In this document: positions 27,324 through 35,239 of the stretch, in pieces
How the letters are laid out: every line of letters starts with the position of its first letter
Numbering within the stretch: the stretch's first letter is position 1
Assembly: GCA_964575455.1 (NCBI GenBank)
Contig: CAZNRX010000013.1
Coordinates: 1 to 64,000 of the forward strand
DNA length: 64,000 bases
Direction: 5' to 3'
Origin: SKLM01 sp964575455
Lineage (GTDB): Bacteria > Chloroflexota > Anaerolineae > B4-G1
Notes under the pieces: generated by a model
Told to the model about the DNA's origin: nothing
Seen by the model: the letters and a program-made list of their open reading frames with translations, nothing else
Databases searched by the model: none
Translations under genes and position numbers: made by a program

Positions 27324-27944
27324 TCACCCCAGAAGCGTGAGCGCCCCATCCACCACGAACCGTCCCCCGAACACCATCAGGCACGCGCCGCAGACCAGAA
27401 ACACACCCCGCTGGAACCGCGCCCCGAACACCTGCCCACCCTTGAACGATAGCGCCGACAGCGCGGTGTCCCACACCAGATCGCACGCCCAGTGGGCCAG
27501 CGCGAAGGCCAGGAAGCCCCACACCCCAAAGCGGACCGAGCGCGCGATCAGCGCCGCGCCCACCGTGGCCCACCAGACCAGGAAGTACGGGTTCCCCGCG
27601 CTGAGCAGGATGCCGGCCACCAGCGGCGTGTGCGCCGAGCTTGTCTGCTGGACCGGGCCCCGCCGCAGGCTGCGCAGCATGTCGAACCCCATCCAAAGCA
27701 GGAAGAGCCCGCCCACCAGGGCGATGGCGGCGCTCGTGTGCGGCAGCTCCAGCAGGCGGCCCACGCCGTAGAAGACCGCGACCATCAGGGGCAGCTCCAC
27801 GATGCCGTGGCCGATGGCCACCAGGGCGCCCGCGTGCGGGGACTCGCTCCCTTTCCCCACCACGACGGAGGTGACGGGCCCGGGGGCCATGACGCCCGAA
27901 AGGGAGATGGCGACGGCCTGAAGAAGAAAGGCTGGAAATGACAT
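27324..27944 (-). CDS. LysE/RhtB-family amino-acid exporter
   Basis: The product has 206 residues with five to six membrane helices and the N-terminal family signature SGVMAPGPVTSVVVGKG followed by GHGIVELPLM. Family members export amino acids, and their usual length is ~200-210. The ATG at 27944 has only a weak GAG upstream. It stands alone, convergent with the kinase and divergent from the catabolic island. Because the island degrades amino acids, export of excess amino acid is a plausible but unproven link. Confidence 0.88.
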   Translation of the reverse strand: MSFPAFLLQAVAISLSGVMAPGPVTSVVVGKGSESPHAGALVAIGHGIVELPLMVAVFYGVGRLLELPHTSAAIALVGGLFLLWMGFDMLRSLRRGPVQQTSSAHTPLVAGILLSAGNPYFLVWWATVGAALIARSVRFGVWGFLAFALAHWACDLVWDTALSALSFKGGQVFGARFQRGVFLVCGACLMVFGGRFVVDGALTLLG

Positions 27945-27963
27945 AGCGTGCTCGCTGTAGGGT

Positions 27964-27991
27964 ATTGTACCATGGGTTGGGGGTAAGTCGA
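27964..27991 (-). promoter_or_regulatory. Possible promoter for the LysE-type gene
   Basis: Minus strand: -35 TCGACT (27991-27986), 16-bp spacer, -10 TACAAT (27969-27964). The transcript would start only ~10-15 nt before the ATG, giving a very short leader, which fits the weak ribosome binding site. Confidence 0.4.
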
Positions 27992-28010
27992 GGGGGTGCC
28001 CCCTCCCTAA

Positions 28011-28163
28011 CAGGGCAATCGCATTTGACCAGAATTCCGAAGTTTCGGCCGAGTATTCGTCCCGAGCGTTGCGCGCATTCTGGGCGGGATGCCTTTAGAA
28101 GCAGGCTATCCTGCAAACTTCGGAATTCCAAGCGTTCTCTCCTTTCCATATGCGATTGCCCTG
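28011..28163. mobile_element. MITE-like element, 153 bp, with nested inverted repeats
   Basis: CAGGGCAATCGCAT (28011-28024) pairs with its exact complement at 28150-28163. An inner pair GAATTCCGAAGTTT (28032-28045) pairs with 28115-28128. The interior lacks an open frame. It lies in the 417-nt gap (27945-28361) upstream of the IclR promoter. No convincing target duplication was seen. Confidence 0.7.
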
Positions 28164-28181
28164 CAAGGCACCGAAACCCCC

Positions 28182-28210
28182 TTGACACACGCCCCATTAT
28201 CTGATATACT
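28182..28210 (+). promoter_or_regulatory. Strong sigma-70-type promoter for the IclR gene
   Basis: -35 TTGACA (28182-28187), 17-bp spacer, -10 TATACT (28205-28210), immediately downstream of the MITE-like element. Expected start of transcription is ~28217. Confidence 0.75.
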
Positions 28211-28224
28211 GAGTTTTACTAGAG

Positions 28225-28237
28225 GAAACACGGTTTC
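28225..28237. promoter_or_regulatory. IclR-type operator palindrome
   Basis: GAAAC-ACG-GTTTC lies just downstream of the predicted transcription start and is flanked by a wider GAGTTTT/AAAACTC pair. IclR-family proteins commonly bind such GAAAC/GTTTC dyads, so autorepression is likely. The 10-mer ACACGGTTTC inside it recurs, inverted, at 29271-29280 before the importer gene. Confidence 0.6.
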
Positions 28238-28361
28238 GTAAAGCAAAACTCACTATCCGCTTTCTGTCCTTCCTGTCCCAACCGTGGGGTCGGGTTCGAA
28301 AGCCCAGACCCGCTGATCGCGTCTTCTGATTGATACCGCATGCGTCCATGGTCGGCTTCCG

Positions 28362-29141
28362 ATGGCCAAAGACAAGTATCACATCGCAGCCCTGGAGCGA
28401 GGTCTGAGCGTCCTTGAGGCGTTCTCCAGCAAATCATCGAGCCTGAGCATGACCGAGATCGCCCAGCAGGCCGGCCTCAACAAGAGCACTGCCTTCCGCG
28501 TCACCTACACGCTGGAGGAGCTGGGCTATCTGAAGCGCGATCCGGAGACGAAGCGCTACCGCCCCGGGCTGAAGGTGCTGCGCCTGGGCTTCAGCGCGCT
28601 CAACAGCCTGGAGATGGGGCAGGTGGCTCAGCCTTTCCTCAAGGCGCTGTCCGACCAGTGCGGTGAGACGACGAACATGACGGTCCGCGACGAGCGGGAT
28701 ATCGTCTACGTGGCGCGCAACAAGACCCAGCAGATCCTCAGCGTCGATCTCCACCTCGGCTCGCGCCTGCCCGTCTACTGCACGTCCATGGGCAAGGCGC
28801 AGCTCATTGACCTCACGCCTGAGGAGCTGGCTGACCTGTTGGGCGCCGAGCCGTACCCCCGGCGGGGGCCGAACACGATCACCACGCTGGACGAGCTGAC
28901 GGCGGAGCTGGATCGCGTGCGGCGGCAGGGGTACGCGGTGAACGACGAGGAGCTGGTGGCGGGGCTGCGCGCGGTGGCGGCCCCGGTGCGGGGGCACACG
29001 AACCGCATTGTGGGCGCGATCAACATCTCTGTGCCCAGCGTGCGCGTCTCGGTTGGGGAGCTGGAGGAGCGTCTGGCGCCGATGGTGGTGGAGACGAGCC
29101 AGCAGGTTTCGTTGACGTTGGGGGCTCGGGTGGCGGGGTGA
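28362..29141 (+). CDS. IclR-family transcriptional regulator of the catabolic island
   Basis: The product has 259 residues. The winged helix-turn-helix (~8-68; LSMTEIAQQAGLNKSTAFRVTYTLEELGYL) is followed by the IclR effector domain (~80-250; VARNKTQQILSVDLHLGSRLPVYCTSMGKA and GYAVNDEELVAGLRAVAAPV types, partly quoted). The length is normal for the family. It precedes the Liv importer in the same direction. A palindrome at its own promoter and a matching half-site in front of livJ suggest that it controls both. The ligand is unknown, possibly the imported amino acid or a degradation product. Confidence 0.93.
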   Translation: MAKDKYHIAALERGLSVLEAFSSKSSSLSMTEIAQQAGLNKSTAFRVTYTLEELGYLKRDPETKRYRPGLKVLRLGFSALNSLEMGQVAQPFLKALSDQCGETTNMTVRDERDIVYVARNKTQQILSVDLHLGSRLPVYCTSMGKAQLIDLTPEELADLLGAEPYPRRGPNTITTLDELTAELDRVRRQGYAVNDEELVAGLRAVAAPVRGHTNRIVGAINISVPSVRVSVGELEERLAPMVVETSQQVSLTLGARVAG

Positions 29142-29148
29142 GGGCCAG

Positions 29149-29165
29149 GGGGGTGACACACCCCC
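29149..29165. terminator. Hairpin after the IclR gene
   Basis: A perfect 7-bp stem GGGGGTG/CACCCCC with loop ACA begins 8 nt after the stop codon. No U-run follows. It may be a weak terminator or an RNA-stabilising structure. Confidence 0.45.
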
Positions 29166-29270
29166 GGGAGCGTTTTGGGAGCACGTCGCGAGTTTGCGTG
29201 GAAGTGCCGAGCTAGGACGAAAGGGAGGGAGGTATGCAACCATAGGATGTCCACGTGCAAGGCCCACTTG

Positions 29271-29280
29271 AAACCGTGTA
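29271..29280 (-). promoter_or_regulatory. Candidate IclR half-site upstream of livJ
   Basis: GAAACCGTGT is the exact complement of ACACGGTTTC in the IclR operator and lies 28 nt before the livJ start codon. Only one arm is well conserved, so this is a candidate site. Confidence 0.4.
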
Positions 29281-29308
29281 GCGTCTTTCTCAAAGGAGGA
29301 GGAAACCC

Positions 29309-30664
29309 ATGAAGGGCAGAAGCACCCTCAATCTGTGCGCCATAGCACTCGTTCTTGGCATGCTGGTCGTCTCTTGCGGCCCCGCGCCCACCCCCGAGGT
29401 GATCCGCGAGACCGTGGTGGTGGAGAAGGAAGTCGAGGTCGAGAAGGAGGTCGAGGTCACCAAGGAGGTCGTCGTCACGCCCACGTCGGTGCCGGTGGAG
29501 GAGATGGAGACGATCCTGATCGGCGGGTTCGGCCCGCTTTCGGCCCCCGGCTCGTATCAGTCCGGGACTCAGATGCGCCAGGCCACGGAGATGGCCGTGG
29601 ATGAGATCAACGAGGCCGGCGGCATCCTGGGCAAAGAGGTGGAGCTGGTCTTCGGCGACACCGAGGGCCTGCCGGAGCGCGGCACGGCCGTCACGGAGCG
29701 GCTGATCACCCAGAACAAGGTGGTCGGGCTCACGGGCGAGTTCCACAGCCACGTGGGTCTCACGGAGATGGAGGTGGCCCACAAGTACGGCGTGCCCACC
29801 GTCTTCGCCGAGCCTTGGGCGGACGAGATCACGGGCAGCGGCTACCCGGAGATCTTCCGCATCGCGCCGTCCATCGAGTACTACAGCAGCATCGCCGTCA
29901 ACTACATGCTGGAGGTCGGCTGGGAGAAGATCGTCTTCGTGGTCGAGGACACCGACTACGGTCACCTGCAGGCCGAGGGCTGGGTGGGCCAGCTGGAGGA
30001 TGCCGGCGTCACCGACGTCGAGGTGATCTACGCCGACCCCGCCACCGAGGACTTCACCCCCATCCTGCAGCGCATTCAGCAGGATCCCCCGGACATGCTG
30101 GCCGGCGTGATCACGGGCATCGGCAACAGCCGCCTGGTGCGCCAGGCCTGCGAGATCGGGCTGGCCCCCAGCGCCGAGACCGCCTACTACGCCAGCTCCG
30201 ACGCCCAGTACCACGAGGACTTCTGGGAGAACGTGGGGGACTGCGGGCAGTACGTCTTCTTCACCTTCGTCGGCCTGCCCAAGACGGTCTGGAACGAGAA
30301 GACGGAGGCCTTCGTCAGCAACTTCGAGGAGCGCTACAACCACACGCCGGGCGCCCCCTCTATGGAGGCGTACGACGCCACGTACCTGCTGCTGACCGCC
30401 ATCGAGAACGCTGGCACCACCGAGTCTGGGGCCGTGATCGAGGCCCTGGAGAACATCGAGATGACCGGCGCCCTGGGCAAGCTCTGGTTCGAGTACACGT
30501 CCGACAACCCGGTGCCGGAGGATGAGCCGGATTGGAAGTGGCACCAATGGCTCACGCCCAGCGTCTACATCATCCAGTACACGGAGGTGGGACAGACGCT
30601 TGAGGAGGCTCCCGTCGTCTTCCCGCCGGAGGTCGCGACCGGGTCGCTCTATACGTCACCGTAG
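29309..30664 (+). CDS. livJ: Liv-type ABC importer substrate-binding lipoprotein
   Basis: The product has 451 residues; AAAGGAGGAGG lies 7-8 nt before the ATG. The lipoprotein signal ends at VVSC (C23). A charged heptad linker (~30-58; VVVEKEVEVEKEVEVTKEV) separates the anchor from a periplasmic-binding fold of the branched-chain amino-acid type (Peripla_BP_6, ~65-420; LIGGFGPLSAPGSY, GKEVELVFGDTEG and related). It captures an amino acid or similar solute outside the cell. It heads a complete importer with livH, livM, livG and livF. Family members also take amides and short-chain acids, so the name does not fix the substrate. Confidence 0.93.
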   Translation: MKGRSTLNLCAIALVLGMLVVSCGPAPTPEVIRETVVVEKEVEVEKEVEVTKEVVVTPTSVPVEEMETILIGGFGPLSAPGSYQSGTQMRQATEMAVDEINEAGGILGKEVELVFGDTEGLPERGTAVTERLITQNKVVGLTGEFHSHVGLTEMEVAHKYGVPTVFAEPWADEITGSGYPEIFRIAPSIEYYSSIAVNYMLEVGWEKIVFVVEDTDYGHLQAEGWVGQLEDAGVTDVEVIYADPATEDFTPILQRIQQDPPDMLAGVITGIGNSRLVRQACEIGLAPSAETAYYASSDAQYHEDFWENVGDCGQYVFFTFVGLPKTVWNEKTEAFVSNFEERYNHTPGAPSMEAYDATYLLLTAIENAGTTESGAVIEALENIEMTGALGKLWFEYTSDNPVPEDEPDWKWHQWLTPSVYIIQYTEVGQTLEEAPVVFPPEVATGSLYTSP

Positions 30665-30679
30665 CCTGGCCTAGCGAGG

Positions 30680-30710
30680 TGGGTCCCTCCCCCTGGGGGG
30701 GACCTACCCG
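30680..30710. terminator. GC-rich hairpin between livJ and livH
   Basis: GGGTCCCTCCCC and GGGGGGACC arms with a short loop fold into a strong hairpin in the only long gap of the importer operon. Such structures after binding-protein genes often stabilise the upstream mRNA or lower expression of the downstream permease genes. Confidence 0.5.
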
Positions 30711-30736
30711 CTTCCCACAGCGTGGAGGGGGCTTCC

Positions 30737-31630
30737 ATGGACTTTTTTCTATCTGTGAGCACGACCGGGCTGATCATGGGGATCATCTACGCCCTGATGG
30801 CCCTCGGTCTGACCCTGATCTACTCCATCCTGGGCATCGTCAACTTCGCCCACGGTGAGTTCTATATGATGGGCGGCTACGCGGCCTATCTGATCCTCAG
30901 CTCCCTGACCGGCCTTCACCCCCTGCTGGTGGTGCCCCTGGCCGGGCTGGTGGGAGCTCTGTTCGGCCTGTTGTTCGAGGTGCTCTTCCTGCGCCCGATC
31001 CACCAGGACCGCATCGACCGTCCCGACGAGTACGCCATTCTGGTCACGTTTGGGCTCTCCTTCTTCCTCATCAACCTGACGCTGGCCGTCATCGGCCCCT
31101 ATCCCCACCGGCCGCCTTCTTTCTTCCACGGCACGGTGGACATGGGCCTGGTGAACGTTAGCGCCGACCGGCTCACGGCCAGCGCCCTCTCGCTGCTCCT
31201 GCTGGGGGGGCTGTTGCTGATCATCAACAAGACCTGGATCGGCAAGGCGCTGCGCGCGGTCAGCCAGGATAAGCAGGCCGCCGCTGTGGTGGGCATCGAC
31301 TCGCTCCGCATGAACTCCATCGCCTTCGCCGTCGGGGCCGGCCTGGCCTCGATTGCAGGCGCTCTCTTGGCCCCCAGCTTCTCAATCAGCCCCGACGTCG
31401 GCGCCCAGCCCTCCATCCGCTCGTACGTGATCATCGTGTTGGGCGGGATGGGCTCCATCAAGGGCAGCATCTTCGGCGGCATCATCATCGGCTTGGTGGA
31501 GGCCCTGGCCGCGAGCTACTTCCCCGACCCCAGCCGTGGGCTCAGATACAAGACCGCCTTTGGCCTGATCATCTTCATGCTGGTGCTGCTCTTCAGGCCG
31601 ACCGGGCTTTTCGGGAGGGAGGAAGAATGA
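30737..31630 (+). CDS. livH: Liv-type ABC importer permease
   Basis: The product has 297 residues. ATG 30737 is preferred over GTG 30722 because GGAGGGGG lies 5 nt upstream. About eight membrane helices with the family signatures ALGLTLIYSILGIVNFAHGEFYM and VLGGMGSIKGSIFGG (partly quoted). The stop overlaps the livM start codon (ATGA), so the two permeases are translationally coupled. Confidence 0.95.
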   Translation: MDFFLSVSTTGLIMGIIYALMALGLTLIYSILGIVNFAHGEFYMMGGYAAYLILSSLTGLHPLLVVPLAGLVGALFGLLFEVLFLRPIHQDRIDRPDEYAILVTFGLSFFLINLTLAVIGPYPHRPPSFFHGTVDMGLVNVSADRLTASALSLLLLGGLLLIINKTWIGKALRAVSQDKQAAAVVGIDSLRMNSIAFAVGAGLASIAGALLAPSFSISPDVGAQPSIRSYVIIVLGGMGSIKGSIFGGIIIGLVEALAASYFPDPSRGLRYKTAFGLIIFMLVLLFRPTGLFGREEE

Positions 31631-32625
31631 CCCGCGATTCCATAGTCGGTGGTTGGTCCAGGGAGCACCTCCAGTGGGTGGTCGCCGCGGTCGTGCTGAT
31701 CGTGGCGCTCCTGGTCCCCACCTTTCTGCAGACGTACTGGCTGCACGTCGTGATCATCGCCTATTTCTACGCCATCCTCTCCTCGAGCTGGTCCCTGCTG
31801 GCCGGCTACGCGGGGCAGTTCTCGTTCGGCCACGTGGCGTTCGCGGCCATCGGCGCCTATACCGCCGGCATGCTGGGCAAGCATCTGGGCTGGCCCCCCG
31901 TGGTTGGGATCGCCCTGGGCGTGGTGGTGGCCGGGCTGATCGGCGTGGGCATCGGGGCGCTGGTGCTGCGCTTCCAGCCGGCCTACCTGGCGTTGTTCAC
32001 CATCGCCTTCTCCGAGATCATGCGGCTGCTCATCCGCGGCGAGACGCAGCTCACGCGCGGCGACCACGGCCTACACATGGAGCCGCTGCTCGGCGCGGAG
32101 GTGATCTCGCGCGTGCCCTACTACTACATCATGTTGGCCATTCTGGTGGGCTGTCTGGGCTTGATGTACTGGCTGGTCCGCTCCCGGATCGGTATGTTCC
32201 TGCGCGCCATTCGAGAGGACGAGCAGGCGGCCGCCGCGCGCGGGGTCGACGTGGTCCGCTACAAGGTGATGGCGTTTGCCATTACCAGCATGATCGCCGG
32301 GCTGGCCGGCGCCTTCCGCGGCCACTACGTGACCATCATCAGCCCCAACATGATGGTGCTCTCGCAGATGGGCCTGGTGATGGCCATGGCCATCATCGGC
32401 GGCGTGGAGAACCTGATCGCCGCCGCCATCGGCGGCATTCTCATCCAGGTGAGCCTGGAGCTCTTGCGCGAGTTTGGGTCCTGGCGCCTGGTGATCTTCG
32501 GGGCGCTGCTGATGATCATTCTCCGCTTCGCCCGCAACGGCCTGTTGGCGCCCCTCTTCCGCACGCTCTTCGGGATGGGGCCGCGGGCGGAGTTGCGAGA
32601 GGAGGCTACAGCTGATGGAGCTTGA
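31627..32625 (+). CDS. livM: Liv-type ABC importer permease
   Basis: The product has 332 residues with about nine to ten membrane helices and signatures LLAGYAGQFSFGHVAFAAIGAY and AIREDEQAAAARGVDVVRYK. It overlaps livH by 4 nt and livG by 11 nt. The length and motif order match typical LivM. Confidence 0.95.
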   Translation: MTRDSIVGGWSREHLQWVVAAVVLIVALLVPTFLQTYWLHVVIIAYFYAILSSSWSLLAGYAGQFSFGHVAFAAIGAYTAGMLGKHLGWPPVVGIALGVVVAGLIGVGIGALVLRFQPAYLALFTIAFSEIMRLLIRGETQLTRGDHGLHMEPLLGAEVISRVPYYYIMLAILVGCLGLMYWLVRSRIGMFLRAIREDEQAAAARGVDVVRYKVMAFAITSMIAGLAGAFRGHYVTIISPNMMVLSQMGLVMAMAIIGGVENLIAAAIGGILIQVSLELLREFGSWRLVIFGALLMIILRFARNGLLAPLFRTLFGMGPRAELREEATADGA

Positions 32626-33334
32626 GATTCGGAATCTGACCAAGTGGTTTGGCGGCATTCGGGCGCTGGACGGCCTCTCCCTGCGGCTCTCGGAGGACGA
32701 TCTGGTGGGCCTGATCGGGCCGAACGGGTCGGGCAAGACCACCCTCGTCAACACCATTGGTGGCATCTACAAGCCGACGGGGGGGAAGATCCTCTTTGAT
32801 GAGGAGCCGATTGAGTCCCTGAAGCCGAACCAGGTGGCGCGGCGCGGCATCGGGCGCACGTTCCAGGTGACCCGGGCCTTCCGCCGCATGACGGTGATGG
32901 AGAACCTGCTGGTGCCCGCCATGGCGCTCCACCCGGAGAGAGGGCGGCGCGCCTGGGAGGAGCGGGGGCGGGAGGTGCTCGACTTCCTCACCATGGACCA
33001 CCTGCGGGACGACTACGCCCGCAGCCTCTCCGGAGGCCAGCAGAAGCTGCTGGAGCTGGGGCAGGTGATGATGACGGATCCGGACCTGATCCTGCTCGAC
33101 GAGCCCTTCGCCGGCGTCCACCCCAAGCTGATGGAGACGATCTTCGACTACATCACCACGCTTCACGGGCAGGGGAAGGGGTTCATCGTGATCAGTCACG
33201 ACATGACGTCCATCTTCACGCTGAGCCAGCGCCTGGTGGTGCTCAACTACGGCAACATCATCGCCGACGGCGATCCGGAGGACGTGAAGCGCGACGAGGC
33301 CGTCATCGAGGCCTACCTGGGGCAGGAGGACTGA
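32615..33334 (+). CDS. livG: Liv-type ABC importer ATPase
   Basis: The product has 239 residues. Walker A GPNGSGKTT (~36-44), signature LSGGQQKLLELG, Walker B LILLDEPFAGV and the H-loop in VISHDM. The C-terminal extension is typical of LivG. It lies within the overlapping livH-M-G block. Confidence 0.95.
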   Translation: MELEIRNLTKWFGGIRALDGLSLRLSEDDLVGLIGPNGSGKTTLVNTIGGIYKPTGGKILFDEEPIESLKPNQVARRGIGRTFQVTRAFRRMTVMENLLVPAMALHPERGRRAWEERGREVLDFLTMDHLRDDYARSLSGGQQKLLELGQVMMTDPDLILLDEPFAGVHPKLMETIFDYITTLHGQGKGFIVISHDMTSIFTLSQRLVVLNYGNIIADGDPEDVKRDEAVIEAYLGQED

Positions 33335-33335
33335 G

Positions 33336-34034
33336 ATGCTCGATATCAAGGATCTCTACGTCGGGTACTACAAGGATCTGAACATCCTGCAGGGGGTCTC
33401 CCTGTCGGCGCGCGAGGCCCAGATCACGGCTGTGCTGGGTCCGAACGGGGTGGGGAAGTCGACGCTCTTGAAGTCGATCTTTGGCTTCGTGAAGCCGCAC
33501 CAGGGCGAGATAGTCCTCGACGGCCAGGACATCGTCGGGACGCCCGCGCACAAGCTGGTCGACCTGGGCATCTCCTACATCCCCCAGCATCAGAGCGTCT
33601 TCCCCCACATGACGGTCGAGGAGAACCTGGAGCTGGGCGCGTGGTCGTTCCGCGGCGACGGCCAGCGCATTCGCGAGAAGATCGCGGCCAACTACGAGCG
33701 CTTCCCCATCCTGAAGGAGCGACGCCGTTCGCCCGCCGGGGAGCTCTCCGGCGGCATGCAGCGCATGGTGGAGCTGGGCCGCGTGATGATGACCGATCCG
33801 CAGGTGATTCTGGTCGACGAGCCGACCGCCGGGTTGGCCCTCATGCTGGCGCGGGACATCTATCAGCTGCTGGTGAATCTGAAGGATGAGGGGGTCACGA
33901 TTCTCCTGGTGGATCAGAACATCCGCCAGGCCATCGAGATCGCGGATTATGTGTACGTGTTGGAGCTGGGGCGCAATCGTCACGAGGGCCCGCGGGAGGC
34001 ATTCGACGATTTGAAGAAGGCGCTCTGGTTATAG
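33336..34034 (+). CDS. livF: Liv-type ABC importer ATPase
   Basis: The product has 232 residues. Walker A GPNGVGKST, signature LSGGMQRMVELG, Walker B VILVDEPTAGL and a Q-in-place-of-H switch region (LLVDQNIRQA) usual for LivF. It starts 1 nt after the livG stop and completes the importer. Confidence 0.95.
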   Translation: MLDIKDLYVGYYKDLNILQGVSLSAREAQITAVLGPNGVGKSTLLKSIFGFVKPHQGEIVLDGQDIVGTPAHKLVDLGISYIPQHQSVFPHMTVEENLELGAWSFRGDGQRIREKIAANYERFPILKERRRSPAGELSGGMQRMVELGRVMMTDPQVILVDEPTAGLALMLARDIYQLLVNLKDEGVTILLVDQNIRQAIEIADYVYVLELGRNRHEGPREAFDDLKKALWL

Positions 34035-34089
34035 GGGGCGGAACGGACGGCACTGTGCCTAACTACGAACGAGGGAGCAGGTTTGTAGT

Positions 34090-34116
34090 GCGCTACGTAG
34101 CGAAGCGGAGTAGCGC
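34090..34116. repeat. Variable-stem hairpin with GTAGCGAAGCGGA loop
   Basis: Stem GCGCTAC/GTAGCGC (7 bp, perfect) encloses the 13-nt loop GTAGCGAAGCGGA. A hairpin at 47575-47597 has a loop identical at 11 of 13 positions but a different, also perfect, stem. It lies in the leader of the first racemase-like gene. Confidence 0.6.
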
Positions 34117-34136
34117 TTCCCGAAGGGATTGAGAGC

Positions 34137-35225
34137 GTGCATCTGGATACGAGGTCATTCGAGCCATTCGAGAACCAGCTCACCACGCTCGACCTCCACG
34201 CGGGCGGCGAGCCCATTCGCCTGCTCATCGGCGGCCTGCCGCCCATCCCGGGCCAGACCATCAACGACAAGCGGCTCTACCTGGGCGACCACCTCGACCA
34301 CGTGCGCCTGTTGCTCACCCGGGAGCCGCGCGGCCACCGCGACATGTTCGCCGCCGTGATCACCGAGCCGGTGAGGGAGGACGGCGACTTCGGCATCGTC
34401 TTTATGGACGCCCGCCGCTACCCCTACATGTGCGGCCACGGCACCATCGGGGCGGTCACGGCCTTCATCGAGATGGGCTGGCTGGAGGTCGACCGGCTGG
34501 GGGCGCGCGAGGCGCCGGTCCCGGTGGTGGTCGATTCCCCCAGCGGCCCCATCGTCGCCCAGGCCCGGGTGGCGACCCGGGAGGACGGGCGTCCCCGCGT
34601 GGAGTCGGTCGCCATCCAGCTGGAGTCGGCCTTCGCCTTCATGCTCGACCGGCCCCTGGAGGTGCCGGGGCTGGGCGAGATCACGGTCGACGTGGTCTTC
34701 GCCGGGGGCTTCTTCGCCATGGTCTCCAACCGGGAGCTGGGCCGAGCGGGCGGCTCCGCGGGCGGGGCGCCATTGCCGCTGACGCCGAAGAACGCGCCAG
34801 AGCTGATCCGCCTGGGCATGGCCATCACGGAGGCCGCCAATCAGCAGCTGGACGTGCGGCATCCCACCCGCTCCTACATCGACACCGTCGACGTGGTCGA
34901 GTTCTACGATCCACGCGAGGACGCCGAGGGCCGCGGCCACAACGCCGTGATCTACGGCGAGCGACACATCGATCGCTCCGCCTGCGGCACGGGTACGTCG
35001 GCCAAGATGGCGTTGCTCCACCGACGAGGCCGGCTGAGCGCGGGCGAGACGTTCGTCAACCAGAGCCCCCTGGGCTCGACCTTCCAGGGCCGCATCGTGG
35101 AGGAGACGACTGTCGGCCCCCACCCGGCCATCGTGCCCGAGATCCGCGGCACGGCCCACGTCACCGGCCTGCACCGCTTCGTCGTCACGCCTGATGATCC
35201 GTTCCCGCGGGGGTTTCTGATCTGA
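34137..35225 (+). CDS. Proline racemase / 4-hydroxyproline epimerase family enzyme 1
   Basis: The product has 362 residues. GTG 34137 has AAGGGATTGAGAG upstream. Both catalytic cysteines are present: C99 in YPYMCGHGTIGA and C283 in DRSACGTGTSAKMA. That Cys/Cys pair is the pattern of true racemases and epimerases, not of trans-3-hydroxy-L-proline dehydratases, which replace the second Cys by Thr. It would act on proline, hydroxyproline or a related amino acid imported by the Liv system just upstream. A close paralogue follows 14 nt later. Confidence 0.88.
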   Translation: MHLDTRSFEPFENQLTTLDLHAGGEPIRLLIGGLPPIPGQTINDKRLYLGDHLDHVRLLLTREPRGHRDMFAAVITEPVREDGDFGIVFMDARRYPYMCGHGTIGAVTAFIEMGWLEVDRLGAREAPVPVVVDSPSGPIVAQARVATREDGRPRVESVAIQLESAFAFMLDRPLEVPGLGEITVDVVFAGGFFAMVSNRELGRAGGSAGGAPLPLTPKNAPELIRLGMAITEAANQQLDVRHPTRSYIDTVDVVEFYDPREDAEGRGHNAVIYGERHIDRSACGTGTSAKMALLHRRGRLSAGETFVNQSPLGSTFQGRIVEETTVGPHPAIVPEIRGTAHVTGLHRFVVTPDDPFPRGFLI

Positions 35226-35239
35226 GTGAGGAAGCTGGC

